A stretch of DNA of 57,519 bases from Azolla pinnata. Lineage: Eukaryota; Streptophyta; Polypodiopsida; Salviniales; Salviniaceae. A model generated the notes under the pieces. The model saw nothing but the letters and a program-made list of their open reading frames with translations. It did not search any database and was not told the DNA's origin. Below, in pieces: positions 45,676 to 56,978 of the stretch. Made by a program: the position numbers and the translations under genes. The DNA lies in assembly GCA_037176905.1 (NCBI GenBank), contig JBBBWG010028589.1, forward strand, positions 1-57,519, in the 5' to 3' direction. Position 1 is the first letter of the stretch. Each line of letters begins with the position of its first letter.

Positions 45676-48600
45676 ACAGCAACAACAGCAACAGCAACAA
45701 CAGCAACAACAGCAACTTCAACAACAGCAACAACAGCAACTTCAGCAACAGCAATTACAACAACAGCACCATTCTATTTCTGGATTGTCACCAATGCAGC
45801 TCCAACAAACATGGTCAGGTCAATCTGTACAACCACCACAAAGTTTGCAACAATTGAAAGTGGCACAACAAGTGCAGCCACATTCACAAGCACAAGCTCA
45901 AATACAAATGCAAGGACCCCCACAAGTACAAACATCACAGACAATGGTACCACCCTTGACATCTTTGATGACACAATCACAAACACAGCCCCAATTACAA
46001 CCATCTCAATCACATGCAACTTCATCACTGCTTCCCATTCAGCAATCGTCATTGCTGCCACAGCAAACCCAATCAGGTGTAAGTCAAATGGACCAACAAC
46101 AGAGACATTCTCAACAAAGCAACCTTCCAATGCAACATTCATCTATTACAACAGATCAAAACCAAATAATGCAGCCCCAATTCCAACGGGGAATGGCAGA
46201 TGTATCGTCTGGTAAGTTTATACTTCAACTTTCATGACATTTTTTAAATTCAGATATTGTATCCTCTTTTTGCACAGGTCATGGGCATATTATTTAAGAC
46301 CATTTGTGCTGTACAGTGTCTGCTGAATCATCTTCACAGGGTGTAAATTCAGAAACTGAGGTACAGGAGGCTGTTTGGACAAAGGTACAAAGATGACCCG
46401 TCACAATTTTTTTTACTCTTTCATAATCCAGATTTCTTTTTCGCTGTCTTTCATGTGCCCATGTCATATCAGAAGAAAGAAGTCTCTTCTCTTTCCTGAG
46501 AACGTTCATATCCTTGCCGATATGCATATAACTGATAATGCATCATCGAGTTACTCGTTCTAGCTGGGGTGGAGGCGCTAACAATATTGGGGGAAGTTAC
46601 TTATTTATCAGAAGATGGCAATGAAAGGGACAGAAAGAGGGAGAAGAAGTAGAAGAAGAAGAAGAAGGAAGAAGACGCTTGTGAATATGAAAAGGGGGGA
46701 TTAGGGGAATGAAGAGGAAGATGAAAAATGACCCCTTCTTTTAACTACCCTTTAATTTTTCATATTATTTTTGGCGATTGGCATATCAACTGGAACATAT
46801 TGCTGACTGCACATCTTCTTTGTATTTTTGCAGATGCAGGCGTTGAAAGAGAGATACCTTAATGACTTGAGAGACCTTTGTCAGTTGCTTGCTGAAAGAA
46901 GCCAGCAGGTACAATAACAGGAGTTATTTGTACACTTTTGATGGATGTTAAAACTGAAATGTATTCAAATACTTATCTGTATAGAGAACTGTTAATTGTT
47001 TGGGATTCATAGTTTACAATATCTGTTTTCATGATCCTTCTTGCAGTAACGCTCAATCTGATGTCTGCAATTGTGAAATCTTGATCGTAATTGTGCTTTC
47101 TGGAATTGATAATCTTGTTCTTAGATCTTTGTTTACTCTAAGATCTTAATATTGTTATTGGTACTGACGTCTTAACAGAACATTTTGTATGGGGGCTGAT
47201 CATCATGATGTTAACGTGGATTCTATTAATTGCTTTTTTGTTATGTTAGGATATACCTCTTGTAACTAATGAAGATGTTTCTGTTAAATTAATAGCAAGC
47301 AGCTGATAAACATACTAATTATGCTATTCTTGTACATGTTTTAAAGTGCTTTTATCTAATGCTTCATTATGCTTTTGCATGGTACATTTGGTATGCTTTA
47401 AATGAAATCTGAAATACTCTACTTATTCTTTTCAGAATATGGGACATGAGCAACATGCGAAATTAGCAAGCTACAAAACTGTGCTACAGCGTATGATTCC
47501 CTACCTTGTGGCTGAGAAAGGAAATCTGCCCAAGGAATTCAAACAAGATAAGGTTGATGCATTTGAGAAACAAATAGTTAGCATAATGGAAACTTTCAAA
47601 CGCCGTAAGCTAGCCCCACTAGCCCCTTCACAACAACTGCAGCAGCAGCCCCAGCTACAGCAGCAGCCCCAGCTACAGCAGCAACCCCAGCTACAGCAGC
47701 AGCCCCAGCTACAGCAGCAGCAACCACAAGTATCCTCACCACCAGCACCTGGTCTCGTGCAAGCGCAACCAGTTCAAGCGCAAAGCCTTCAGCCAGCTCA
47801 AAACTTGCAATTAGACAAGACAGTGCCATCGACACAAGATTTACATTCAGCTAATAGTCAAACAAGCAGCTCTTTAGCAATGTTACAATCAAACATGTCT
47901 CCTATGCTGCCGAATGTTGTCACTTCATCTCAGTCTAGTTTGCTGAATGGTTTGCAAGGTCCAAATGCAAATGCACTGCTTCAAAGTAACTTACCACATT
48001 ATGGCCAGAGTGCTCTTAGTGGATTACAGCAAGCAAACCCAATGCAGCAGCAACATCAAGAACAACTGCTTCACGCACGTTTGATGAAAGATCCGCAGCA
48101 ACGCCAATTGCAGCAAAGGCAACTTCAGCACCATCAGGATCAATTACAACAAAAACAGCAGCAAGCCACGCAGATCATTCAAGCACAGCAAAATCAGCAG
48201 CTTACAGATACAATGGCAGAAAATAAAGCTGCTAAGCAAGCAGCTATCAAGCAAATGTTTATTCATCAGCAACATCCACGGGCAATGCTGCAACAACTAC
48301 AGCAGCAACAAAATGCTCTAACTGCACAAGCTGTTGCTTCACCACAACTTTCTTCGCCTCCACAAATGTCGCCTCAGACTGATATGCAAAACCTAAATGC
48401 TGCTACTCTTGGCATACCGAAAATTGGAACCCCAGTTCAGGCAGCCACACCGCCTTTTATGATTCCTTCTCCTGCACTATTGCAGGAAGAGTCAGGGTTA
48501 AAACCCCTCACGCCTATCTCGTCAGGTGTTGGAGCAAATAGTTTTCCTTCTAATGTTGCAAATGTGCAGCAATCACTCATTGGAGGTCCACCAGGGTTGT

Positions 48601-50668
48601 CACCCTTGATGCACGATTACACACCAAGCCCGCAAAATATGATCAACACTTCGGATCGTTTGCAAACTAATGTATCTGTATTACTGGAGGAGAAACAAAC
48701 TCCAAGCAAGCCACCCCTTGAACGAATATTAAAAGCGGTTAGTGATAGTAATCCGTTCAGCTACTTTATTTGGTTTGGTTTTTTTCATGCATGAAAATTG
48801 TTTCTCAGTGCTTTCAGGAAACATCTTATTAAAAAGATATCTGGGACATTCGAATTTTTATGATGGTAATTTAGAGGAAGAAAAATGCCAATGACTACAA
48901 GTAACAAAGACTTAGTTGTATTTCAATAAGAAATCAAACCTTATAGCTTTTTTCTTGCAGAAAGTAATTAGAGTGAGATTTCGGCTTCCTGCAATTTGCT
49001 TTCCATTTTATACCATTAAGACTAGGGGATTTTATTTTTAGTTAATTGGGCATCTCTTCTTAACCCTCTCTGATCATCTTTGGCAGTTGAACTCCATGTC
49101 ATCAAGGGCTTTGGCATCCGCAGTGAGGGATATCAATACATTGGTGAATTTATCGGACAAGTTGGGAGGTTCTGCACCTGGCACCCAATCAAGGGCAGTA
49201 GTCGGGGAGGACTTATCTCAGGTTACAAAGTTCAGGGCACAGGCTAGAGCTCTAACCTTATCAGAAGGGAATGGTACTCCATTAGTGAATTTACCAGATA
49301 AGTTGGGGCCTGGTACCCAATCAAGAGCTATGGTGGGTGAGGATGTATCTCAGGTCACAAAATCCAAGGCCATATCTAGAGCAGTAGCACCACCAGATGG
49401 TGGTGCTATCAATAGAAAGTTTAAAAGGAGGATTGATTCTATGGCTCTGAGTGTGATGTCTTCTGCTGGGAGTGTGATCAATAGTGTGCAAAAATCAAAT
49501 GCTTTAGACTTGGAATTGGAATCTACAGCGATCAAACGAAGGAAAATTGAAGTAAGTGGTTTTGACTTGGCGCATTCTGTTGAAGATAGGCCATTTGTTT
49601 CGTGTTTGCATTATGTGTAGTATGTTGATTCTCCAAAAAATTCATCAAAGATTAATTGTCGGTGGGTCATTAGTGGTGAATCAAAAGCTTGTCTACTGTT
49701 TTAGCTGGTCTGATCTAAATGAATGTCCAACTTTAGATTATGCATATGTTTTCCGCTAATAAGAATGATGTCCATTGTGCAGATAAATCAGACTTTGGAG
49801 GAAGAAATAAACCGTATCAATGAACAGCTGATTGATTCCCATGTGGAAATAGATGTTGATGGTATACAAGCCATGGCAGCCGATGGAAGGACGTGTGTAG
49901 TGGTGATTTGTAGCTACAATGCTGTATCACTTAATCCAACTAATCCATTTCAAAACGGGTCTTTTCGTGTTGTAAGTAATCATCCAGTCCCAAACGTAAA
50001 GAATTTTTGCAAGATATATATATTGATACTGTTTAAGCTACATTTCAAATGCATAAATATGGGTGTAGGGGAAATGCAAAGAACACTCTTAAGGAGTTAA
50101 AAATGGAACACGATCATAAGAGCTTTGATCGTGTCATAAGCAGGGTAGATTGTTGTATAAAAAGTATATAAAATTGGCAGGGCTGAGATCTTGTGTAAAA
50201 TGCTAGTAATGGCAGAGAGTGAATGAGAGGTTCTTTATGCTGGATCTGTTTGATGTTACTTCATGAGAGGGGTAATGAATTCCAATGTTGTTTCAGGTTC
50301 CAATTTCACCATTGAGGTTATTTATACCATCATATTATCCCGATTGTTCTCCACTTGTGCTGTCAGATGATACAGATCCTAATGCCAAGTAAGTGGCATC
50401 AGCCTTTATTGTGGTCGTGTAAAGCTAGGTGGAATAAGATTGTTAAAATGATTTCTTGCACATCTGATACAGTCATCCATTCAATCGACTAGCAAAGGAG
50501 GAATTTGCTAAAGCTGCCAGATTTCTATCCGCTCCGGTTATGCTCGGTGACATGGTGAGAGCATGGGATGCTAGTGCTCGGAGTGCGCTGATCGAATTCG
50601 CAACCAGACAAGGTGGTGGTTGCTTTAGTTCAACTTTTGGTTCATGGGAAAGCTGTGTGAGTACCTAA
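42347..50668 (+). CDS. MED15: Mediator of RNA polymerase II transcription subunit 15 (MED15a-like)
   Basis: Eleven exons (42347-42411, 43248-43359, 43494-43626, 44610-46211, 46317-46384, 46834-46908, 47436-48737, 49087-49551, 49783-49971, 50297-50388, 50473-50668) join in phase to 1432 aa. The KIX domain at about 1-95 (start MDSSNWRSTLTQDSRHKIVN, then MDTLQRHMPLSGQDGMAELL) binds activators. Exon 4 is glutamine-rich, with a tract of 40 Gln, one Ile and 10 Gln at 44915-45067 and a second near 45600-45770. Exons 6-7 hold the conserved ERYLNDLRDLCQLLAERSQQ and YKTVLQRMIPYLVAEKGNLP segment. The last exons carry PLRLFIPSYYPDCSP and the C-terminal domain that anchors to the Mediator tail. It acts in the nucleus as a co-activator. 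The length is close to Arabidopsis MED15a (about 1.3 kb codons). A truncated tandem copy lies just upstream. Confidence 0.93.
44915..45067 (+). repeat. Poly-glutamine (CAR)n tract in MED15 exon 4
   Basis: 51 consecutive codons: 40 CAA/CAG, one ATT, then 10 CAA/CAG. Mixed CAA and CAG codons suggest a fairly stable tract compared with pure CAG. A second interrupted tract lies at about 45600-45770. Confidence 0.95.
47638..47727 (+). repeat. 18-bp coding minisatellite in MED15 exon 7
   Basis: About five units of 18 bp encode LQQQPQ repeats directly after a Pro-rich segment. The truncated MED15 copy reads straight from LPREAQQ to VSSPP at this place and has no such array, so the array expanded in this copy or was lost in the other. 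Confidence 0.9.
49129..49395 (+). repeat. Internal duplication in MED15 exon 8
   Basis: The protein repeats LVNLSDKLG..PGTQSRAVVGED as LVNLPDKLG.PGTQSRAMVGED, followed in both by a VTK and ARAL/SRAV motif. Unit length is about 50 aa (about 130-150 bp), starting near 49141 and 49283. Both units are in frame inside one exon. Confidence 0.9.
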
Positions 50669-52103
50669 TGCCGGGGATCCAGCTTGCTCGACTCGACTAT
50701 ACATTTTGAGAAGTTCATATCTATAGGAAAATGGATGATCCTCATCAACAGCTATTGTGGATTTTGAGGTTCATTTCGTTGGCTATACTCGGAGACATCA
50801 CGTCCATAAATTGTGGATGTGGATCTGTGCTGGAAGATCTGCATGCTGGGCAGAAGAAGATGCCAAGCTCCATCCATAGACGACATTGGACGAATTTACG
50901 GGCAAAATCTTACTTAAAAAAAGCGAATATTTGTCCTTACACCTGGTGATTGGGAGACTGAGGTTGGTTTCTTGTAACAATAATTTCATCACTCTAATGA
51001 TTTGGACCTGGAAAATTGTACAATAAGAAATTTAAGCCAAGTGGAGATAGCGAAGTGGAGATCATAGCAGCATCAACAGGCTCCCCATGAGAAGAGGGGA
51101 TAAAGAGCGGAATCGAAACATATGCATAAGCTGCCATTTTGAGATATTTTGTATGATGAAGATTTCTAAGTCTTATGAACATTTGGGTGTACAGTATATA
51201 TGTTCTGCCCAAGAGTTTTTTTTTTGGTCCAATGTAACGAAAACAGGTTATTTTGGCTTGTTACTTCCCTTCTGGGGCATTTTCTGTGGTTTTTGAATTT
51301 GCCTTAGAGCTATGCGTGTTCAAGCATTTCTGAATTTGCAGTGCAGCAGCTGGTGCTAGATAGAGAGAATCATGGATTCAAAAAACGAAGCTAAATCTGA
51401 AGATTAGAAAGAAGGAAGAAGATTGTTAGCACAGGTGCTGCCTTCCTAGCAGATAAGATTAGCCTCTTTTCTTTGGGGGGGGGGGGGGCGCTTCATTCTT
51501 TCACAAAAGATGCTTTATTCCTGCAGTAAAGAGAGTGTCCTTGTCTGTCATCCGCAGAGAAGTCACGTGATGATCATCGCGAAGATCGGGAGATTTCGAG
51601 CCTCACAAAATTCGACATATATACACACACGCAAAACACATATTATAGATGTATATATGTACATATAGCTTACAAGTTCCCTCTTCGATTCGATTTTCGC
51701 CCTTTGAGAAACCATGCAGCAGCAGCAGTTTCATTGGGCATGACTTCTGGAATCTGGCAAGTCATGGGCATCAATCCATGATCCCCCCATATCTATGCTC
51801 CCATCCCATCCATCCATGTAGATCTGGAGGATAGAAGAAGTGATCATGTAAAATGCAAGAAGGAAGAAGGAACAAGGAAGAAGAAAGAAGAAAAGAAGAA
51901 GGAAGAAAGGAAGAAGAGGAGGAAGAAGGAAGAAGCAGGAAGAAGCAGGGGCAGAAGCAGTAGAAGCAGTAGAAACCCTGCCTGATGATGGCGATGGAGA
52001 GATGGGCATTCCACCTCCTTGTCCCCTGCTCCTTCCATCTCTGTAGATAATTCCTTCCTCCCCCCTGGCTTCTTCTTCTTCTTCTTCTTCTTGTGTTTGT
52101 TTC
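50669..52103. other. Intergenic region between MED15 and the DUF212 gene
   Basis: Holds the MED15 3' flank (shared with 40920-41990), a G-homopolymer at about 51475-51488 and a purine-rich AAGAAGG low-complexity stretch at 51857-51965. No gene seen. The frames on the minus strand here are low-complexity poly-Leu or Met. Confidence 0.6.
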
Positions 52104-52175
52104 ATGGCCCTCCTCTGCTCCCCTTCCATATCTCAACCACTCCATCCTTGCAGAATCAGAAGAAAGGCCAGTACC

Positions 52176-52218
<43 letters not shown>

Positions 52219-54855
52219 AGCAGCATCATCATCATCATCAGCAGCAGCAGCAATGGAGTGCACAACGCAAGGTAATCCTGAGCAAACCCGTCAATTTCTC
52301 ACACATCAGATGCGGAGGACATTTGCCTCGCCCCCCGTTTCTCAGAACCTTCCGTAGGCTGGTTTCATCGAAGCTTTCCTCATCCATATCCATCCTCGCG
52401 GTGAGCTTCTCTCATCTAGCGTCACTCTGGCATCAATACAGAAGCAGAGAAAGCAGCTTCAGGAAAGACAGCCACGAGTTTGATGAGTTGTGCAAACTCG
52501 GGATGAATGGCGGGCAGGTAACCAGACGGCAGATTTCCACCTGTTTCTCTGAGCAGAGGGGGCTAGCGATGGCATTGTTGAGCACGAAAGCCATTGCCAA
52601 GGACCAAATCAGCCCTGCGATAGCATCGCTATGTGCGAATCCGACCTTCATGTCAGGGCTGATTGCGTGGGCGATAGCACAGTTGTTGAAGGTTTTCACT
52701 ACATTCTTTGTTGAGAAGAGATGGGATTGGAAGATGGCTGTTGGTTCAGGAGGGATGCCCTCTTCACATTCAGCCCTCTGCGTCGCGCTCACAACGTCCG
52801 TTGCGATTTGTCATGGCATCAGCGATGCGCTGTTCCCTGTTTGCCTGGGATTTAGCCTCATTGTCATGTATGATGCCACTGGCGTGAGAAGACATGCTGG
52901 TATGCAAGCTGAGGTGCGTGTTGTTCCTTGCCACAAATTCTGATTTTCTCTAAGCAAGCATAGCTAAGGTTGTTCAACGATTCTTTCAAAAACAGCTTTT
53001 GTGTCGCAATTGCACTGCCTGATTTTGTTTCTCCCTGTTTTGTTTTGAGAAAAATCATTCGAATACTCTTTTCTTTCTTTATTTCCCTTGGATGCCCATA
53101 CGCGGTTTTCGTCATGCTGAAATAGGCAAAGCATCTTTCCACTCATATGCAGAATCAGATCATGTTGAACTATTGCCCCCATCAATCAGGAAAGAAAGAA
53201 TTATCATGCTTATTTGAATCTCCAACCCAAGGGTTTTTCCAAATCATACGTCACAATACTGGCGTTCTAGCGCTTGAAGGTTTTAGCGAATTGCATTGTA
53301 ATTATTTGAGAATTCGTTCTTTTAGTGCAGGTTACTAGGCATGCTAGTTTGATGCATAACATCGGATATCTTCGAACCCAAGAGTCTGTAAAATCAGCTC
53401 CACAATGCTCATGAGAATTCGGAATCGGTGGTACCACATTGTGTAAGATGTTGATGATAGACAGACATTATGTGTGAGAAGCTCTTTTGAGCAATCATGT
53501 ACATTCCGGAGCATGCTCCTATGTACATTTTAGGTGTTGTGTTGGTGGAATGAAGCGTTGAATTTTGTGCACTAGATAGACAATGCAAGTTTTTGGTCAT
53601 TGTAAGGAGAAAAAAACACAATCATTGCAATGCCTTAGGAGTTATCATAGTGAAATCTTTTCACACAATTGATAACTATTGGCTTATTCTTCAATTTTAG
53701 GGTATAAAATTTAAACCGTAGGCTGTCATTTGCTGGTCCATGGTATAGGCCCTGTCTGGATGCTGTGCGAGTAGGTGAGGCCGGGATCCTCGGCCCAGTC
53801 AGAATCATATACCATCCAGTCAGAGTTTTCCATGCATTATCATGATATAGGATACTATATTGGAAGTTGCCGAATAGAAATGCTCCTCTGCAAAAGGTTG
53901 GGAGCATAAGTTTTTGATAAGCTGACAGTATAAAGAGATCATAGATATCTGGCTGTCTGTAACTCACTGATGATGGGGCAGTCAGCTTTTCTTTCGGCTT
54001 TGGGCATTGCTATGCATTGGTAAAATTTTCAAGTCATGCATTTGTGCATACAAGATAACAGCGGTTTGGAATGCAATATGTGGCCCAACTATTTCGTTTC
54101 AAACCACCAACTTATTCCAAATGTTTGTCCCACGAACTGCACAGAAATAAGCTTGTGTTATATCATATGATACGCTAGAATCTCAAATTGTAGAAACATC
54201 CCACGATAAGGTATGTTAATGTATGAGAAGTGAAATGCCAAAATCAAATCTTTACACTAGACTATGAGGTGCATGCTCATATCCTACACTTGGCCTCATG
54301 CACAACTACGATTATTTCCTAATGCTTCACGAGAAACCATTCTCTAAGCTCCAGACAACATTTGTCTGAAGGGTGTATAGACAATCCTCTGCTAAATATG
54401 TGTCGTGATCATGTTCGTAGTGGAAACTATGTAGATCAATTCCCTGAAGTTCATACATTTTTATGTGTCAACTCTGTTTCACCATTTCTCAGCCATGCAT
54501 CCATATTTTCATTCAGGTGACTATATTACAGACAGATTCCTTTGGTATTGGGTTCATTGCTTAGATATACTCTAGATAGATGTGAAGATTAGACTGTCGA
54601 TTAGCTGAGGATAGCTTTGTTCTTTTAAGCTGAACATACCTTCAAGTTCATGTTGGATTCATAAAAATGGCTCGTTTCTCGCAGGTACTCAATATGATAG
54701 TGGAGGATTTATTCCAAGGGCATCCATTAAGCGAGAAGAAACTGAAAGAACTTCTTGGCCATACTCCTCTACAAGTGGGTGCTGGTGCTATTTTAGGAAT
54801 TATTGTGGGATATCTTTGCTCGCAAGGATCAACTTCATTTCCGGGTCAGGTCTGA
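52104..54855 (+). CDS. DUF212 membrane protein (acid phosphatase/vanadium haloperoxidase-related)
   Basis: Exons 52104-52913 and 54685-54855 join in phase to 326 aa from the first ATG. The conserved part begins at about residue 155 (LLSTKAIAKDQISPAIASLC). It includes hydrophobic segments near 182-200, the phosphatase-like motif GSGGMPSSHSA (214-224), further membrane segments, and MYDATGVRRHAGMQAEVLN (255-273). The C terminus has GHTPLQVGAGAILGIIVGYL. The family is widespread in plants and bacteria with no firmly known reaction; the PSSH motif recalls PAP2-type phosphatases. The first 135 residues include poly-His and poly-Gln runs from a CAT/CAG microsatellite and are doubtful. Translation may instead begin at the ATG at 52501 (MNGGQ), which would leave the microsatellite in the leader. 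The 1.77-kb intron has no visible gene. Confidence 0.82.
52176..52253 (+). repeat. Compound (CAT)n(CAG)n(CAT)n(CAG)n microsatellite
   Basis: Alternating runs of CAT and CAG just upstream of the conserved DUF212 coding region. In one frame it reads as His and Gln runs, in others as Ser or Ile runs. It is probably leader sequence, although the reading frame is open through it. Confidence 0.95.
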
Positions 54856-55994
54856 GCTTCTATATTACTACTACAAGGGAAATTCACATTTTAGATCTCT
54901 CAATTCTAGTGTAGTCTACAAAATAGGAAAACTTTGGTACAACCCACGATTGGTAACCGCACTTTTTAGCAGTTTTGCTTGATTTGCGCTGGTATATCGG
55001 GCTTTTGTGTGATGTTAACGACCAGCTTGTATGAGTAATCAATTATTTGTGCCAGATGACTGTTGCCTATTGCTATTTTTTCGTGTGTGTGTGTGTGTGT
55101 GTGCGTGTGTGCGTGTGTGTACTGAGACTGCATTGCATGATCATGCACGAAAGAGCAGTCGATCTTTATACAGCAACCGCATTGCGATGTTATGTTGGGA
55201 ATACATTTCTTGCTTCGAGGGGGGAGGCAGTAGTTCAGACATCAACTCCATCCATCGGCTAAGAACTATTTCCGTGGAGTCTTGGGATGGTTATGACAAC
55301 AAATTGCTTGCGCCAGTAGTGCATTTGGCAGCATTTTGGTAATCGATGGGACTGTGCCCAGGTGAATCGTCCTTGGTTGGACTGCACAAATCAGAGGAGG
55401 TTTGTCATTTGATCATGTCGAAATAATTATACAGGTTTGTGGCTGGTTTAAGAGGAGGATTGCTGAGCTGAATTTGTCCATCAATTGAGGCATGATACAA
55501 CCCATGTAGCTCTGTGATTAGTAAAGGATTTCAGTGTTTTGGCAAATTTATGGTCTCTAAAGCATAAGAACCTTAGAGACCTACCTGAGTTTCAAGCTCA
55601 CCTTCGAATGGTGAAGATGTAAATGCGTAGGTGGGCAGAAAACATAAAGAGCAGATTAATAAGGAGGAGGCTCTATTCTCCACACCGACAGTTTTGGAAA
55701 GATGTAATCAGATTGCGCAATACGTGCGAATTCCAATGACCGTTCTTCTTGGTTGTAAATCAGATCGGGTCGTTTGATCGTCGGAAGAGAACATCGATCG
55801 GATCTGAAGTGGCCAAAATGATCGGATCTTTGGATGGGTGCGGCAAGAGGCGGCCACTCTAGTGAATGCAAAGAAAGCCTTCCAAAATGGTCAGCTTCTT
55901 TTTTGCTGTTGGAAGGCTTGTTGAAGATGGGGGTGAGATGAATGTGAGGAGTCCTCAAAATAGGAGTATAAGGAATGAAAAAACAGACGGAGAT
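54856..55994. other. Intergenic region downstream of the DUF212 gene
   Basis: Contains a GT repeat at about 55083-55120. Otherwise no gene or RNA is recognisable before the tRNA. Confidence 0.6.
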
Positions 55995-56066
55995 TATCAG
56001 AGCGAGGTTTCGATCCTCGGACCTGTGGGTTATGGGCCCACCACGCTTCCGCTGCGCCACTCTGAT
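55995..56066 (-). tRNA. Initiator tRNA-Met (CAT)
   Basis: The 72-nt gene reads ATCAGAGTGGCGCAGCGGAA at its 5' end on the minus strand, and the internal loop CCCATAACC holds the CAT anticodon. The acceptor stem pairs ATCAGAG with CTCTGAT, and the following A (55995) is the discriminator. The A1:U72 pair, the GGG/CCC pairs next to the anticodon loop and the ATCGAAAC T-loop instead of TTC are hallmarks of eukaryotic initiator tRNA. No intron. Both internal promoter boxes are intact, and a T-rich run downstream (about 55985 and below on the minus strand) could terminate RNA polymerase III. Confidence 0.95.
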
Positions 56067-56660
56067 GGACTGTTTTTCTCTATAATTGAGAAGAATAATA
56101 AGTACTTGTCTAAATTCAGCAATTTTGCCCCCGAGATTTGAACCTGTTGAATCGATTCGAAACCTCCAAATTGCACTCTTCTGAGGGTGTCATGTTGTAA
56201 ACACACGAAACGACGACGGATGTGCGAGCGCCGATTTCTGGGAATGCTAATAATTAACAACCAGCAACCGAGGTTTCGGAAGAAAAGAAGGTTCTCGGCT
56301 CGGAGGCTTGCCACAGAAGAAAAAGCTCCGGAAGGCGGCGGGCGGGCGGGCCGTGCAACTTGGCGGAAGCGATTCTCGTTCGGAATTATGCAACTCACTC
56401 GGCTCCGCTCTGTATCTATTAGTTCAAGAGACAGATCTCTTCTCTTCTCTTCTCTGTGCATAATAAAAGAGATGAATGCGGGCGGGGGCATTGGCAGCTT
56501 TTCCCCGTTTTGTGGTGTCGGTGTTATTGGGGCAAGGAACGCGTGTCCATATAAATGTAGTAGAATGTTATTATATATATATATATCAAAAAAGGGAGAA
56601 AAGAAGGAAGAGCAGTCAAGAAGGAAGAGCAGTCAAGAAGGAAGAAAAACGTTGACCCGG

Positions 56661-56701
<41 letters not shown>

Positions 56702-56875
56702 TTCCCCGTCCAGACGCAGACGCAGACGCAGACGGCAGACGCACACGCAGACGCAGGGCAGCGAGCGCAGCAGCAGAAGGCAGCAGCAGAGCTCGGAGGA
56801 GGAGGAAGGAGGAGGAGGAGGAAGCAGCCGCGCGGCGCGTGAGCAAGCAAAGAGGTGCGCCCGGCCCGTCCTGCT
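56067..56875. other. Upstream region and leader of the arogenate dehydratase gene
   Basis: Includes a TA-rich stretch at about 56569-56588 that could serve as a core promoter element, a CTT repeat (56661-56704), and GA/GC-rich low-complexity leader sequence. A 235-codon frame through it (56187-56894) is made of low-complexity runs and is not supported as a gene. Confidence 0.5.
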
Positions 56876-56942
56876 ATGTCAGACCTGCAGGTGATCTCTG
56901 AAGAAGGAGAAGAAGGTAGTGCGGTGCGGAAGCCGGGCTTCC

Positions 56943-56978
<36 letters not shown>

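Noticed and set aside
56187..56894. 235-codon frame overlapping the arogenate dehydratase start
   Set aside because: Made of CTT, GA and GC low-complexity runs; no domain. The dehydratase frame is clearly the real one.
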